A stretch of 64,000 nucleotides of DNA. Source: Gaiellasilicea sp963794385. Lineage in GTDB: Bacteria; Actinomycetota; Thermoleophilia; Gaiellales; Gaiellaceae. Below, piece after piece: positions 49,894 to 58,180 of the stretch. Location: contig CAWCDT010000007.1 of assembly GCA_963794385.1 (NCBI GenBank), forward strand, positions 186,001 through 250,000. The letters are read 5' to 3'. Position 1 is the stretch's first letter, and every line of letters begins with the position of its first letter. The notes beneath the pieces are model-generated. The model was not told where the DNA came from. It made no database searches and saw only the letters and a list, made by a program, of their open reading frames with translations. The translations under genes were made by a program, and so were the position numbers.

Positions 49894-51243
49894 TCATGCG
49901 GCCGCCAGGTCGGCGAACTTGGCGTACCGCTTCAGGAACGAAAGCCGGACCGAGTCGGTCGGCCCGTTGCGGTGCTTGGCGAGGATCAGCTCGGCGATCC
50001 CCTGCGAGTCGGACTCCTCGCCGTTGTAGTACTCGTCGCGGTAGATGAAGCCGACGAGGTCGGCGTCCTGCTCGATCGAGCCCGACTCGCGCAGGTCAGA
50101 CAGGATCGGCCGCTTGTCATGCCGCTGCTCGACCGCCCGCGAGAGCTGCGAGAGGGCGAGGATCGGCACGTCGAGGTCTCGCGCGAGCACCTTCAGGTTC
50201 CGCGAGATCTGGGACACCTCCTGGACGCGGTTCTCCGCCGTCACGCCGGAGGTCATCAGCTGCAGGTAGTCGACGATGACGAGGCCGAGATTCGGCTCGC
50301 GGGACTTCAGCCGGCGCGCCTTCGAACGGATCTCCATCATCGTGATCGAGCCGGTGTCGTCGACCCAGATCGGCGCCTTCATCAGCTTGTCGCACGCGGC
50401 GGTGAGGCGCGGCCAGTCCTCGGGGCGGAGCTTGCCGGTGCGGAGGCTCTGCGACTCCACGCGCGCCTCGCTGCACATCATCCGCTGGGTCACCTCGCTC
50501 TTCGACATCTCGAGCGTGAAGAGCGCGACCGGGATCTCGTGCCGGACGGCGAGGTTTTGCGCCATGTTGAGCGCCAGCGCCGACTTCCCCATCGAGGGCC
50601 GAGCGGCGACGATGATCAGGTTCCCCGGCTGGAAGCCCGACGTGAGCTTGTCAAGCTCCTTGAACCCGGTGGGGACGCCCGTGACGTCGGCGCCGGCCTC
50701 GTACAGGTGCATGATCCGCTCGAAGCTCTCCTTCAGCAGCCCCTCGATGTGGCTGAAGTCGCCCGTGACCCGCTGCTGGGCGAGCTCGAAGACGATCTGC
50801 TCCGCGCGGTCGACGAGGTCGGTCGTCTCGCCCGGCCTCTCCTGCCCCAGCCGCGCGATCTCCGAGCCCGCACGGACGAGGCCGCGCAGGGTCGCCATCT
50901 CACGCACGATCCGCGCGTAGTGGGCCGCATTCGCGGTCGCCGGCACGAGCGCCGCCAGCTCGTGGATCCGCGCGCGGCCACCGACCTGCTCGAGCTCGCC
51001 CCGTTCCTCGAGCGCGTCGACGAGCGTGATCGCGTCGACCGGCTCGCCCTGCTGGTAGAGGGCGAGGCAAGCCCGGAAGACGACGCCGTGGCTCTCACGG
51101 TAGAAGTCCTCGGCGGAGAGGACCTCGGTGACCGCCCCGATCGCACCCGGGGAGAGCAGCATCGCTCCGAGCACCGACTCCTCCGCCTCCAGGTTCTGCG
51201 GCGGCACATGGGGCGTGGACGGGAGCGAGGCGACCTGGGCCAT
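49894..51243 (-). CDS. dnaB: Replicative DNA helicase DnaB
   Basis: Hexameric helicase of the replication fork. The 449-residue protein has the N-terminal DnaB domain (PPQNLEAEESVLGAMLLSPGAI, DFYRESHGVVFRACLALYQQG), the linker helix, and the RecA-like core: VPTGFKELDKLTSGFQPGNLIIVAARPSMGKSALALNMA (Walker A at about 214-221), ALFTLEMSKSEVTQRMM, LGLVIVDYLQLM (Walker B), LSQLSRAVEQR and DLRESGSIEQDADLVGFIYR. No intein interrupts it. It is separated from rplI by 239 bases with unusual palindromes. Confidence 0.98.
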   Translation of the reverse strand: MAQVASLPSTPHVPPQNLEAEESVLGAMLLSPGAIGAVTEVLSAEDFYRESHGVVFRACLALYQQGEPVDAITLVDALEERGELEQVGGRARIHELAALVPATANAAHYARIVREMATLRGLVRAGSEIARLGQERPGETTDLVDRAEQIVFELAQQRVTGDFSHIEGLLKESFERIMHLYEAGADVTGVPTGFKELDKLTSGFQPGNLIIVAARPSMGKSALALNMAQNLAVRHEIPVALFTLEMSKSEVTQRMMCSEARVESQSLRTGKLRPEDWPRLTAACDKLMKAPIWVDDTGSITMMEIRSKARRLKSREPNLGLVIVDYLQLMTSGVTAENRVQEVSQISRNLKVLARDLDVPILALSQLSRAVEQRHDKRPILSDLRESGSIEQDADLVGFIYRDEYYNGEESDSQGIAELILAKHRNGPTDSVRLSFLKRYAKFADLAAA

Positions 51244-51482
51244 CGAACGTTCTATTGAAGCCGCCGCGACGGACGGCCTCAAGGCTGGGGATTCACAGCC
51301 CGTTGTGGATCGCCGAGGCCCCGATTTGCAGGCAGAAGAAACGCCTGTTCGCCTCGTTCTCCACGACGGCCGCGCGGGCCGCTCCGCCCCTGTCCACAAG
51401 GGACTCGTCCGCTTATGCCGGAGCGAGCGGGAAGTTCACAGCGTGTTCCACAGGCCTGTGGAACACGCTGTGGAAAAACCGA
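51244..51482. other. rplI-dnaB intergenic region with DnaA-box-like 9-mers
   Basis: This 239-base gap holds no convincing gene. It contains at least five copies of 9-mers close to the DnaA box (TTWTNCACA): CGATCCACA on the minus strand (51304-51312), CTGTCCACA (51390-51398), TGTTCCACA on both strands (51444-51452, 51457-51465) and TTTTCCACA on the minus strand (51469-51477). The last fits the consensus fully. A 36-bp palindrome overlaps three of them. Confidence 0.5.
51437..51472. repeat. 36-bp perfect palindrome between rplI and dnaB
   Basis: Two 18-nt arms without a spacer; the left arm reads CACAGCGTGTTCCACAGG and the right is its exact reverse complement. Two TGTTCCACA 9-mers face each other within it. 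It lies 11 bases after the rplI stop. Without a spacer or U-tract it does not look like an ordinary terminator. Confidence 0.9.
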
Positions 51483-52157
51483 CTACGGCTGAGCCGGCCC
51501 GGGCTCGGAGTCGGCCTCCGGCTCGCCGGCCCCGGCCTCGGGCTGGGCGGCCTCGACCTCGACGGCCTCCTCGACCTCCTCGGCCGCGAGCTCGGCTTCG
51601 ACCAGCTCCTCCGCCTCGACGTGCTGCGCCTCGGCCTCCGCGACCTCGGCTGCGGCGGCCTCGGCCTCGGCGGCCTCCATCGCGGCCAGCTCCTCCTCGG
51701 GCGGCAGCTCGCCGCCCTCGGGGACGACCAGCGTCTTCACCTCGACGGTGACGTCCTCGAAGACCTGGACCGGGATCGCGTAGCGGCCGATCCGGCGGAT
51801 CGAGTCGGTGTCGATCTTCTTCCGGTCGATCCGGATCTTGCGCGTGCGCCAGAGCTCGTCGGCGATGTCGGTGGTCGTCACCGAGCCGAAGAGCGCCCCG
51901 GTCGGCCCCGCCTTGACGTCGAAGCTGAGCACCGTCTTGCGCAGCACCTCGGCGATCTCGTTCGCCTGCTCGACCGTGCGGGCCTCGTGCCGGGCGCGCT
52001 GCTCGTCGAGCCGCTTGAGCTCGGCCACGCGGCCTGCGGTCGCGGGCTCGGCCAGCTTGCGCGGCAGCAGGAAGTTGCGGGCGTAGCCGCGGGCGACGTT
52101 CACGACCTCGCCGCGGAGCCCGACCTTGTCGACGTCCTTGAGGAGGATCACCTCCAT
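51483..52157 (-). CDS. rplI: Ribosomal protein bL9 with long acidic tail
   Basis: The first 148 residues are a normal bL9: MEVILLKDVDKVGLRGEVVNVARGYARNFLLPRKLA, the long connecting helix, and the C-terminal rRNA-binding domain GALFGSVTTTDIADELW, IDRKKIDTDSIRRIGRYAIPVQVFEDVTVEVKTLVV. It continues for about 75 further residues made mostly of Glu and Ala (AAMEAAEAEAAAAEVAEAEA and onward) and ends in a Pro/Gly-rich tip. Standard bL9 stops near 150 residues. The gene follows rpsR by two bases. Confidence 0.96.
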   Translation of the reverse strand: MEVILLKDVDKVGLRGEVVNVARGYARNFLLPRKLAEPATAGRVAELKRLDEQRARHEARTVEQANEIAEVLRKTVLSFDVKAGPTGALFGSVTTTDIADELWRTRKIRIDRKKIDTDSIRRIGRYAIPVQVFEDVTVEVKTLVVPEGGELPPEEELAAMEAAEAEAAAAEVAEAEAQHVEAEELVEAELAAEEVEEAVEVEAAQPEAGAGEPEADSEPGPAQP

Positions 52158-52159
52158 CG

Positions 52160-52426
52160 TCAGCGCGCCTCCACATAGGGCAGGAGCGCCATCTCGCGCG
52201 CCCGCTTCACCGCGACCGCGACCTGCCGCTGGTGGCGACGGCAGGCGCCCGTGATCCGGCGGTTGCGGATCTTCCCCTTCTCCGAGATGTAGCGCCGGAG
52301 CTGGTTCAGGTTCTTGTAGTCGACCTCCTCCACCTTGTCCTTGCAGAAGAGGCAGCTCTTACGCCGGCCGGGGGCCGTCGCGGAGCCTGGACGCTTGCGC
52401 GTCTGCTGGGTCTTGGGCTGTGCCAT
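52160..52426 (-). CDS. rpsR: Ribosomal protein bS18
   Basis: Eighty-eight residues with a basic N-terminus, a Zn-binding-type motif SCLFCKDK and a third Cys in ITGACRRHQRQVAVAVKRAREMALLPY, and the core VDYKNLNQLRRYISEKGKI. The Cys residues mark the C+ (zinc) paralogue type. ATG at 52426 has TAGGAG 8 nt upstream and is preferred over ATG at 52432. Confidence 0.97.
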   Translation of the reverse strand: MAQPKTQQTRKRPGSATAPGRRKSCLFCKDKVEEVDYKNLNQLRRYISEKGKIRNRRITGACRRHQRQVAVAVKRAREMALLPYVEAR

Positions 52427-52437
52427 TCGCATCGCTC

Positions 52438-52864
52438 CTAGAACGGGATGTCGTCGTCTGTGGCCGAGCTCGGGAAGTCCTCGGAGGCCGGCGTCCCGGC
52501 GGGCACGAACTGCTGGCCGCCCTCGCCGTCGCCGCCGTCCGCCGAGGAACTGGACGTTGTCGGCGACGACCTCGACCGACTGGCGCTTCGTCCCGTCCTG
52601 GGCGTCCCACTCACGCCAGGTGAGCTTGCCCTGGACGCCGACCGGGCGGCCCTTGGCGAGGTACTGCGCGCAGTTCTCCGCCGTCCGGCCCCAGACGGTG
52701 ACGTCGAAGTAGTAGGCCGCGTCCTGCCACTCCTCGCCGCGCTTGACGCGGTCGTTGACCGCCACGCGGAGCGTCGTCACGGGCGTTCCGGACGGGGTGT
52801 GGCGAAGCTCGGGATCCTTCGTCAGGTTGCCGACGAGGACGACGCTGTTGATGTTCTGCGGCAT
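52438..52864 (-). CDS. ssb: Single-stranded DNA-binding protein (frameshifted)
   Basis: The OB fold is intact: NSVVLVGNLTKDPELRHTPSGTPVTTLRVAVNDRVKRG, YYFDVTVWGRTAENCAQYLAKGRPVGVQGKLTWREWDAQDGTKRQSVEVVADNVQFLGG. Then one extra base near 52545 shifts the frame. The alternative frame gives GGDGEGGQQFVPAGTPASEDFPSSATDDDIPF, ending in the acidic DDDIPF tip that recruits repair proteins. Because ssb is essential, an error in the sequence is the likely cause. ATG overlaps the rpsF stop. Confidence 0.93.
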
Positions 52865-53235
52865 TACTCCTCCTCCAGCGAGGTGTCGATGGGCTCGGCA
52901 ACATCCTCGCGTGCGGGGCCGCCCACCGCTACTGGCTGAGTCGTACCTGCCTTGTAGCGACGGGTCGCAAGATGCCGCATCACGTCGTCGTCGATCTTGA
53001 GGACGCGCGAGATCTCGTCCAGGGTCTCGCCGTCGGTGCTGAACGAGAGCAGGTGATAGACGCCGTCGCCCTTCTTGTCGATCTCGTAGGCGAGCTTGCG
53101 GCGTCCCCAGGCGTCCTGGCCCTCCCACGTGCCCCCGCCCTTCTCGACGAGGTCGCGCGTGCGCTTGACGATCGCCTCCTGCCGCTCCTCGGGCAGGTCG
53201 GGGTCGAGCATGAGCAAGATTTCGTAGTCGATCAC
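52864..53235 (-). CDS. rpsF: Ribosomal protein bS6
   Basis: The 123-residue protein starts IDYEILLMLDPDLPEERQEAIVKRTRDLVEKGGGTWEGQDAWGRRKLAYEIDKKGDGVYHLLSFS, typical of bS6, followed by EISRVLKIDDDVMRHLATR. An acidic tail (EDVAEPIDTSLEEE) ends it. GTG start at 53235 with AAGGAG 9 nt upstream. First gene of the rpsF-ssb-rpsR-rplI cluster. Confidence 0.97.
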   Translation of the reverse strand: MIDYEILLMLDPDLPEERQEAIVKRTRDLVEKGGGTWEGQDAWGRRKLAYEIDKKGDGVYHLLSFSTDGETLDEISRVLKIDDDVMRHLATRRYKAGTTQPVAVGGPAREDVAEPIDTSLEEE

Positions 53236-53355
53236 GTTCCCGGTCTCCTTCCGTCGGGCTTCCCTCGGTCTTAGGCGGCCTGGCCGGCAAGCGGGCGCGG
53301 GAACGGCGCACGCGAAGGCAAGGCAGGAAGCGCGCAACACAGTAGCATCGGCCTC

Positions 53356-53652
53356 GTGAAGAGGTGGCTCGCAGGGCTCGCCGGCGCGCTCGGGCTCATC
53401 GCGCTCTGGCGCATGCTGCGCCGGCAGCCGGAAGCGACCGAGCGCCCGGCCGTCGATCCCGCCGACGAGCTGCGCGCACGGCTCGAGCAGGCACGCGAGA
53501 CCGCCGACGACCGCGACGAGTTCGACGCCGCCGAGGGCCAGCCGCTCGACGAGGTCGGTGAGCCTCGCTCGCTCGAGGAGCGCCGTCGCGCGATCCACGA
53601 GCAGGCGCAGGAGACGCTCGGCGAGATGAACCGGCCCGACGGCGGCCAGTAG
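53356..53652 (+). CDS. Small membrane-anchored hypothetical protein
   Basis: A 97-residue protein with one N-terminal helix (WLAGLAGALGLIALWRMLRR) followed by a charged, helical, soluble tail (DELRARLEQARETADDRDEFDAAEGQPLDEVGEPRSLEERRRAIHEQAQETLGEM). The bitopic layout recalls small actinobacterial proteins of unknown role. GTG start with TAGCAT 7 nt upstream. Divergent from rpsF. Confidence 0.7.
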   Translation: MKRWLAGLAGALGLIALWRMLRRQPEATERPAVDPADELRARLEQARETADDRDEFDAAEGQPLDEVGEPRSLEERRRAIHEQAQETLGEMNRPDGGQ

Positions 53653-53714
53653 GCCTCGAAGCCGGTTCCGGCCGTGCGGCAGGTCGCCCGGCGCTCGCGG
53701 CATACTGGGAGCAG

Positions 53715-54422
53715 ATGACCGAGCTGCCGCAGGCCGAAGAGCTGCCGCGGGCGGCGGACGGCTACGACCCCGCGCGCGTCGAGGAGGCGTTCGCCTCGTT
53801 CGCAGACCGTGTGCACGAGTTGGAGGCCGTCGCCGCGGAGCTCCGCGGCGAGCTTCGCGCGCTCCGGGCCGACCGGGCGCCCGTCGTCGACGACGAGGAT
53901 TGGCCCGCGGAGGCCGGGATGGCGGGCGCGCCCGGGATGCCCTCGCCCGACTGGGTCGCGGCCGTGCCGCCGCCGTTCGCACGCGACCGCGCCCTGCCGC
54001 GCCTCGTGCTCGAGGGAGCGTTCCTGCTCCTCGTGGCACTGCTGGCCGGGCTCGCGGAGCTCTCGACCGCCTGGATCGTCGTCGTGATGGCGGTGGCGTG
54101 GGCGCTCGTCGTGCTCGGCGAGTGGGCCGCCGCCGCGAAGCGCGCGCGCTGGCGGCTCGACGAGATCGCGCCGGCGCTCGAAGCCGCGCCGGCCGACCGG
54201 ACCGGCCCCTGGGACCTCCCCGTCGTCGAGGCGACCGTGGTCGAGGCCGCTCCCGACCCCGAGGGGCGCACGGTCGTGACGAAGCTTCCTGGCGGAGCCG
54301 ACGCGGGCGAAACGGGCGAGATCGCGATCGAGCCGGATCCGGACGAGCAGCCGCCCAGGCGGCGCCGGTTCTGGCGGCGGCGTGTCGCCGAGGCGCCCGC
54401 CGCCGATCCCTGGGAGTCGTAG
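53715..54422 (+). CDS. Hypothetical membrane protein with coiled-coil N-terminus
   Basis: Two hundred and thirty-five residues. A short coiled coil (VEEAFASFADRVHELEAVAAELRGELRALRAD) is followed by an acidic linker, then two adjacent membrane helices (LVLEGAFLLLVALLAGLAEL and AWIVVVMAVAWALVVLGEWAAAA), and an acidic-to-basic tail (EPDPDEQPPRRRRFWRRR). No catalytic motif. It resembles membrane organisers of actinobacteria but cannot be assigned. It lies 62 bases after the 53356 gene. Confidence 0.68.
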   Translation: MTELPQAEELPRAADGYDPARVEEAFASFADRVHELEAVAAELRGELRALRADRAPVVDDEDWPAEAGMAGAPGMPSPDWVAAVPPPFARDRALPRLVLEGAFLLLVALLAGLAELSTAWIVVVMAVAWALVVLGEWAAAAKRARWRLDEIAPALEAAPADRTGPWDLPVVEATVVEAAPDPEGRTVVTKLPGGADAGETGEIAIEPDPDEQPPRRRRFWRRRVAEAPAADPWES

Positions 54423-54431
54423 CTCCGGCGC

Positions 54432-55068
54432 CTACGTGCCCGCGAAGCGCTCGGCGGCACGGGCGAGCGCCGCTGCGATCCGCTCCTGGTAGGCCGCCGA
54501 GCGCAGGAGCGCTGCCTCGCGGCGGTTCGACATGAACCCCGTCTCGACCAGGACGGCGGGCACATCCGCCCAGTTGAAGCCGGTCAGATCGCTGCGCTCG
54601 ATCAGGCCGAGGTCGCGCGCCCCGGTGGCCGCGACCAGCTCGCGCTGCACGCAGTCGGCCGGCCCGGCGGCTGGAGCCGTAGATGTCGCTCGTCCACCCG
54701 CGGCGCAGCGTCGGCACGAGCGTCGCGATCCCATTGACCCCCGGGTCCGTGGACCCGTCGGCGTGGATCCGGATCATCAGCGTCGCCCGCCGCTCGTTGC
54801 AGAAGCGGGCCCGCTCACGATTGCCGCCGCGGTAACCGGTGCCGTCGCGGGTCATGGCGACGCGGTAGCCAAGGGCGAGCAGCCGGGCCCGAGCCCTGCG
54901 GGCGATCGCGAGCGCCACGGACGCCTCCCCCGCAGCGCCGCCGGGATCCTTGATCTTCAGCCGCGCCGAGCCGGGCCCGATGGGCTCGAGCTGCCGGCCG
55001 ATGTCCGGGACGGTGCCGTGACCCGGGTCGAGGCAGATGAGCGCAGCCGCGGCGAGCGTGGCGAGCAC
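54432..55068 (-). CDS. N-acetylmuramoyl-L-alanine amidase (frameshifted)
   Basis: A secreted cell-wall hydrolase of the Amidase_3 family. The signal peptide leads into ICLDPGHGTVPD (zinc His), a Glu in AAGEASVALAIARRARARL, and MIRIHADGSTDPGVNG (zinc His). Near 54670 one extra base breaks the frame; it continues DCVQRELVAATGARDLGLIERSDLTGFNWADVPAVLVETGFMSNRREAALL, with the catalytic Glu in VETGF. The domain is thus complete apart from the shift. GTG start with TAGGGT 6 nt upstream. Confidence 0.87.
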
Positions 55069-55109
55069 GCGCCCACCCTAGAGCGATTTCGCAACGAGCG
55101 TCTTTTTCG

Positions 55110-56021
55110 TCAGAGGGAGCGCAGTTCTTCCAGGTCGTCGGCCGACGGCTCCCAGGCCCCTGCGGCCACGTTCGCCCGGACCTGCTCCGGCTTGGTCGCG
55201 CCCGCGATCACCGAGACGACAGCGGGTTGCGCGAGCAGGCCGCCGATCGCGACCTCGAGGAGCGAGGCTCTCCGAGCGGCGGCGAACGCCTCGAGCCGCT
55301 CGACGCGTTCGAGTCGAGCCCCGTCGAGCTCGCGCCCGTGCAGGCGCGTTCCCTCCGGCGCCGGCTCGCCGCGCCGGTACTTGCCCGTCAAGAGGCCGCT
55401 CGCGAGCGGGAAGTAGGGGATGAAGCCGATCCCGAGCCGCTCGCAGGTGGGCAGGAGCTCGTCCTCGGCGCCGCGCGCGAGCCAGGAGTACTCGCTCTGC
55501 TCGGAGACGAACGGCGTCATGCCCCGCGTCGTCGCCACCTCGTGCGCCTCCTCGACGAGGGCTCGCGTGAAGTTCGAGGAGCCGATCGCGCGCACCTTCC
55601 CCTCCTGGACGAGCTCGTCGAGCGCGCCGAGCGTCTCCGCGATCGGCGTCACGCCGTCGGGACGGTGGTACTGGTAGAGGTCGATCCAATCCGTCTGCAG
55701 CCGCCGCAGCGACGCCTCCACGGCCTTGCGGATGTACTCCCGCCCACCGCGCGCGGTCTCGCCGGTACCGAGGTCGTGGCCGAACTTTGTCGCCAGCACG
55801 ACCCGGTCCCGTCGCCCGGCCAGCGCGCGCCCGATGATCTCTTCGCTGCCGCCCCGGTTGCCGTAGATGTCCGCGGTGTCGAAGAAGGTGACGCCGGCGT
55901 CGAGCGCGGCATCGATCACCGCACGCGAAGCCTCCTCGTCGATCCGGCCGCCGAAGTTGTTGCAGCCGAGCCCGACGACGGTGACCTCGAGGGCAGAGCT
56001 GCCGAGCCTGCGCGTGCGCAT
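55110..56021 (-). CDS. Aldo/keto reductase
   Basis: A 303-residue NADPH-dependent (alpha/beta)8 barrel. It has VVGLGCNNFGGRIDEE, FFDTADIYGNRGGSEEIIGRAL (catalytic Asp and Tyr), VVLATKFG (Lys), DWIDLYQYHRPD (His), and the C-terminal cofactor region VIAGATKPEQVRAN. The pattern is that of the AKR11/12-like group acting on small carbonyls. ATG at 56021 has TAGGCT 6 nt upstream. Confidence 0.92.
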   Translation of the reverse strand: MRTRRLGSSALEVTVVGLGCNNFGGRIDEEASRAVIDAALDAGVTFFDTADIYGNRGGSEEIIGRALAGRRDRVVLATKFGHDLGTGETARGGREYIRKAVEASLRRLQTDWIDLYQYHRPDGVTPIAETLGALDELVQEGKVRAIGSSNFTRALVEEAHEVATTRGMTPFVSEQSEYSWLARGAEDELLPTCERLGIGFIPYFPLASGLLTGKYRRGEPAPEGTRLHGRELDGARLERVERLEAFAAARRASLLEVAIGGLLAQPAVVSVIAGATKPEQVRANVAAGAWEPSADDLEELRSL

Positions 56022-56042
56022 CCCGGGAGCCTAGTCAGGCGA

Positions 56043-56075
56043 GACGAGAGGCCCGAGCACCTCGGGCCTCTCGTC
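56043..56075. terminator. Strong hairpin downstream of the 56088 gene
   Basis: A perfect 15-bp stem (arm GACGAGAGGCCCGAG) with loop CAC. It lies between the stop of the minus-strand secreted protein and the aldo/keto reductase promoter. Confidence 0.7.
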
Positions 56076-56087
56076 AGCCGACCGTGC

Positions 56088-56577
56088 TTAACGGAGGGTG
56101 ACGCGGACGCTCCCGACCGTGCGCTTGGCCCGCAGGAGCTTGAGCACGTAGCGGCCGGGCTTGATCCGCTTGGCCGCGTGGAAACGAACGGCTCCCGTCC
56201 GAACGACGCGGCCTTTCGCCACCGTCCGCGCTCCCGCGAGCAGCCGGACCTCGGAATTCGCCGCCGCGCCCTCGAGCGACCACGTCCCGACGGCGAAGAG
56301 CGCCTCGCACGTGAGCCGGGCGAACCCCGTGTTCGCGGCCGGGGCCGAACGTGTTGTTGCCGAGCCCATACAGCACGAACACGGCTCCGGCGGAGGTCGC
56401 AATCAGGTCCGGCCTGCCGTGGTTCCCGAGGTCGGTCGCCTCGAGCCGGTAGGCCGGGTCCGGCAGATCGAGGCCGCCGACGGCCCCGAGCCGGGGAGCC
56501 GCGCCGCCGGTCTCGGCGAGGCCGAGAGCGAGGAGCGTCGTGAGGGCCGCGAGGAGCGCGAGGATTCGCTTGCTCAT
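56088..56577 (-). CDS. Secreted hypothetical protein (frameshifted)
   Basis: ATG at 56577 with an AAAGGA Shine-Dalgarno opens a signal peptide (MSKRILALLAALTTLLALGLAETGGAA). The mature part has DPAYRLEATDLGNHGRPDLIATSAGAVFVLYGLGNNTFG, which resembles one FG-GAP-like blade. One extra base near 56345 shifts the frame; the continuation ANTGFARLTCEALFAVGTWSLEGAAANSEVRLLAGARTVAKG and RIKPGRYVLKLLRAKRTVGSVRVTLR looks like an Ig-like beta sandwich. Function unknown. Confidence 0.68.
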
Positions 56578-56801
56578 GGTCTTGTTTTCCTTTCCGATGC
56601 TCGGTTGCAGGTTCATGTGCCGAGCATGGGCGCAACCGCGCTCCCTGCCATCGTGGGAATCCCTAACCGTGCCCCCTAGCTTTTCGCGGCGCGGCCCATC
56701 TGCTCAGGCGGGAAGAAGTCGGCCGCCACACCCGTCCTGGAAGCCATGAGGACAATTGACCGCACTCGAGAGAGCGGTCCCGAGCAGGAGGAGAAGAGAT
56801 C

Positions 56802-57419
56802 GTGAGCTGGCGGGTCGCAAGGTCGCTGGAGCAGCTGAGGGATGGGATCAACGACGCCTATCCGAATCGGAGCAAGGCATCCGACGGGACGATTGGAGAC
56901 CCGCGCCATCAGAGCACGGACTCCGATCACAACGCCTGGGTCAGGGACGGAGGCGTGGGGGTCGTGACTGCGCTCGACATCACGCACGATCCAGCGCACG
57001 GCTGCGACTGCAACGAGATCGTCGCGGCGCTCCTCGCCTCGCGCGATCCACGAATCAAGTACGTGATCTGGAATCGCACCATGTGGCGGTCGTACGAGAA
57101 GCCGGGCATCCCGAAGTGGACGCCGTCCCCGTACCGCGGGAGCAACGCCCACGACCATCACTTCCACCTGTCGGTCCAACCCACGAAGGACCTGTACGAC
57201 TCGACGGCGACGTGGTCGATCGACGGCAAGATCAAGCAGGTCCAATTCCAGCTCTGGGTGTCGAAGCCGGCGGCGAAGCAGCTTGACCGGTCGGCGTGGG
57301 CCGAGTACCCGGGCAGGAGCAGGTACGACCGTTTCCGCCAGCGCACCGCGGCGGCCTACTTCGAGCTCGTGCTCGCGGGTCGACGCCCGCACTTCCGGGC
57401 GCTGACGCGCATGGTCTGA
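56802..57419 (+). CDS. Peptidase M15-like (D-Ala-D-Ala carboxypeptidase / endolysin-like) protein
   Basis: Two hundred and five residues without a signal peptide. The zinc-binding pattern of the M15/VanY fold appears as DSDHNAWV (His), VTALDITHDPAHGCDCNE (Asp), and AHDHHFHLSVQ (His). Opening words (SWRVARSLEQLRDGINDAYPNRSKASDGTIGD) are like phage-derived lysins in actinobacteria. The GC content looks lower than the surroundings. Located next to a run of broken genes and selC. GTG start at 56802, following an AGGAGGAG run 12-19 bases upstream. Confidence 0.72.
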   Translation: MSWRVARSLEQLRDGINDAYPNRSKASDGTIGDPRHQSTDSDHNAWVRDGGVGVVTALDITHDPAHGCDCNEIVAALLASRDPRIKYVIWNRTMWRSYEKPGIPKWTPSPYRGSNAHDHHFHLSVQPTKDLYDSTATWSIDGKIKQVQFQLWVSKPAAKQLDRSAWAEYPGRSRYDRFRQRTAAAYFELVLAGRRPHFRALTRMV

Positions 57420-57429
57420 GAGTTTCGGA

Positions 57430-58097
57430 TCAGCCGACGTCGCGGCTGACGGTCAGGACGACGTTTCCCGTCTTCTGCTCCGTCTCGACGTACCTAGTCG
57501 CCTCGACGACCTGCTCCAGCGGATAGCTCCGGTCGATGACCGCGCGATACCGGCCGGCCTCGATCAGCTCCTTCAGGAAGACGACGTCCTGCTTTGTGTA
57601 CTTCGCGATCCCGACCATCGCTCGCTTGTCCCCGATCACTAGACGAGAATGCTCCGCCCCTTCCGAAGATCTGCGTTCCTCAGGCACGACAGTGCGATGC
57701 AGGCTCCGTCGCAGACGGCCGCAGCCTCCTCGAACGTCATGCCGGCCGGCTTGTGCACGAGCGGAGCGCTCTCCCGCATGCAGATGAACTCTGCGTGCGC
57801 GCCGGAGCCCTTGACGCCGAAGACGTGGTCGCCGACCTCGAGCTCGCCGACCGCAGCGCCGACCGCCTCGACCTCTCCCGCTAGCTCCATGCCGAGGATC
57901 TTCCGCCTCGGTCGGCGCAGGCCGGTGAAGAAGCGGACGATGACCGGCGACGCGCTGCGAACCCCGCAATCGGTCCGGTTGACCGTCGTTGCGTGGATCT
58001 TGATCAGGACCTCGTCGTCCTTCGGCACCGGACGCTCGACGTCTGCGAGCCGCAAAACCTCCGGCGGCCCATATCTGTCGTGGACAACGGCTCGCAT
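57430..58097 (-). pseudogene. NAD(P)H:quinone oxidoreductase-like gene lacking its nucleotide-binding core
   Basis: The N-terminal part (AVVHDRYGPPEVLRLADVERPVPKDDEVLIKIHATTVNRTDCGVR, GMELAGEVEAVGAAV, MTFEEAAAVCDG) and the C-terminal part (YTKQDVVFLKELIEAGRYRAVIDRSYPLEQVVEATRYVETEQKTGNVVLTV) are both well preserved. Between them, after ILV at about 57650, the Rossmann domain of about 130 residues is missing and the two parts meet out of frame with TAG and TGA. An internal deletion of nearly 400 bases explains it. Either a pseudogene or a local misassembly. Confidence 0.72.
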
Positions 58098-58180
58098 GCG
58101 CTCACCTCCTTCTCTGGTTTTGGTCGATTGCGACTCTTACCCTACCTGCGACGACGACCGTGGTGTCTGCCTGACGTTTC

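Noticed and set aside
51437..51472. 36-bp palindrome as a terminator of rplI
   Set aside because: It has no loop spacer and no T-run in the direction of rplI transcription; the A-run is on the wrong side.
57640..57660. Stops TAG-TGA within the quinone reductase as another Sec site
   Set aside because: Two adjacent stops, a frame change and about 130 missing residues fit a deletion; no Cys stands at this place in homologues.
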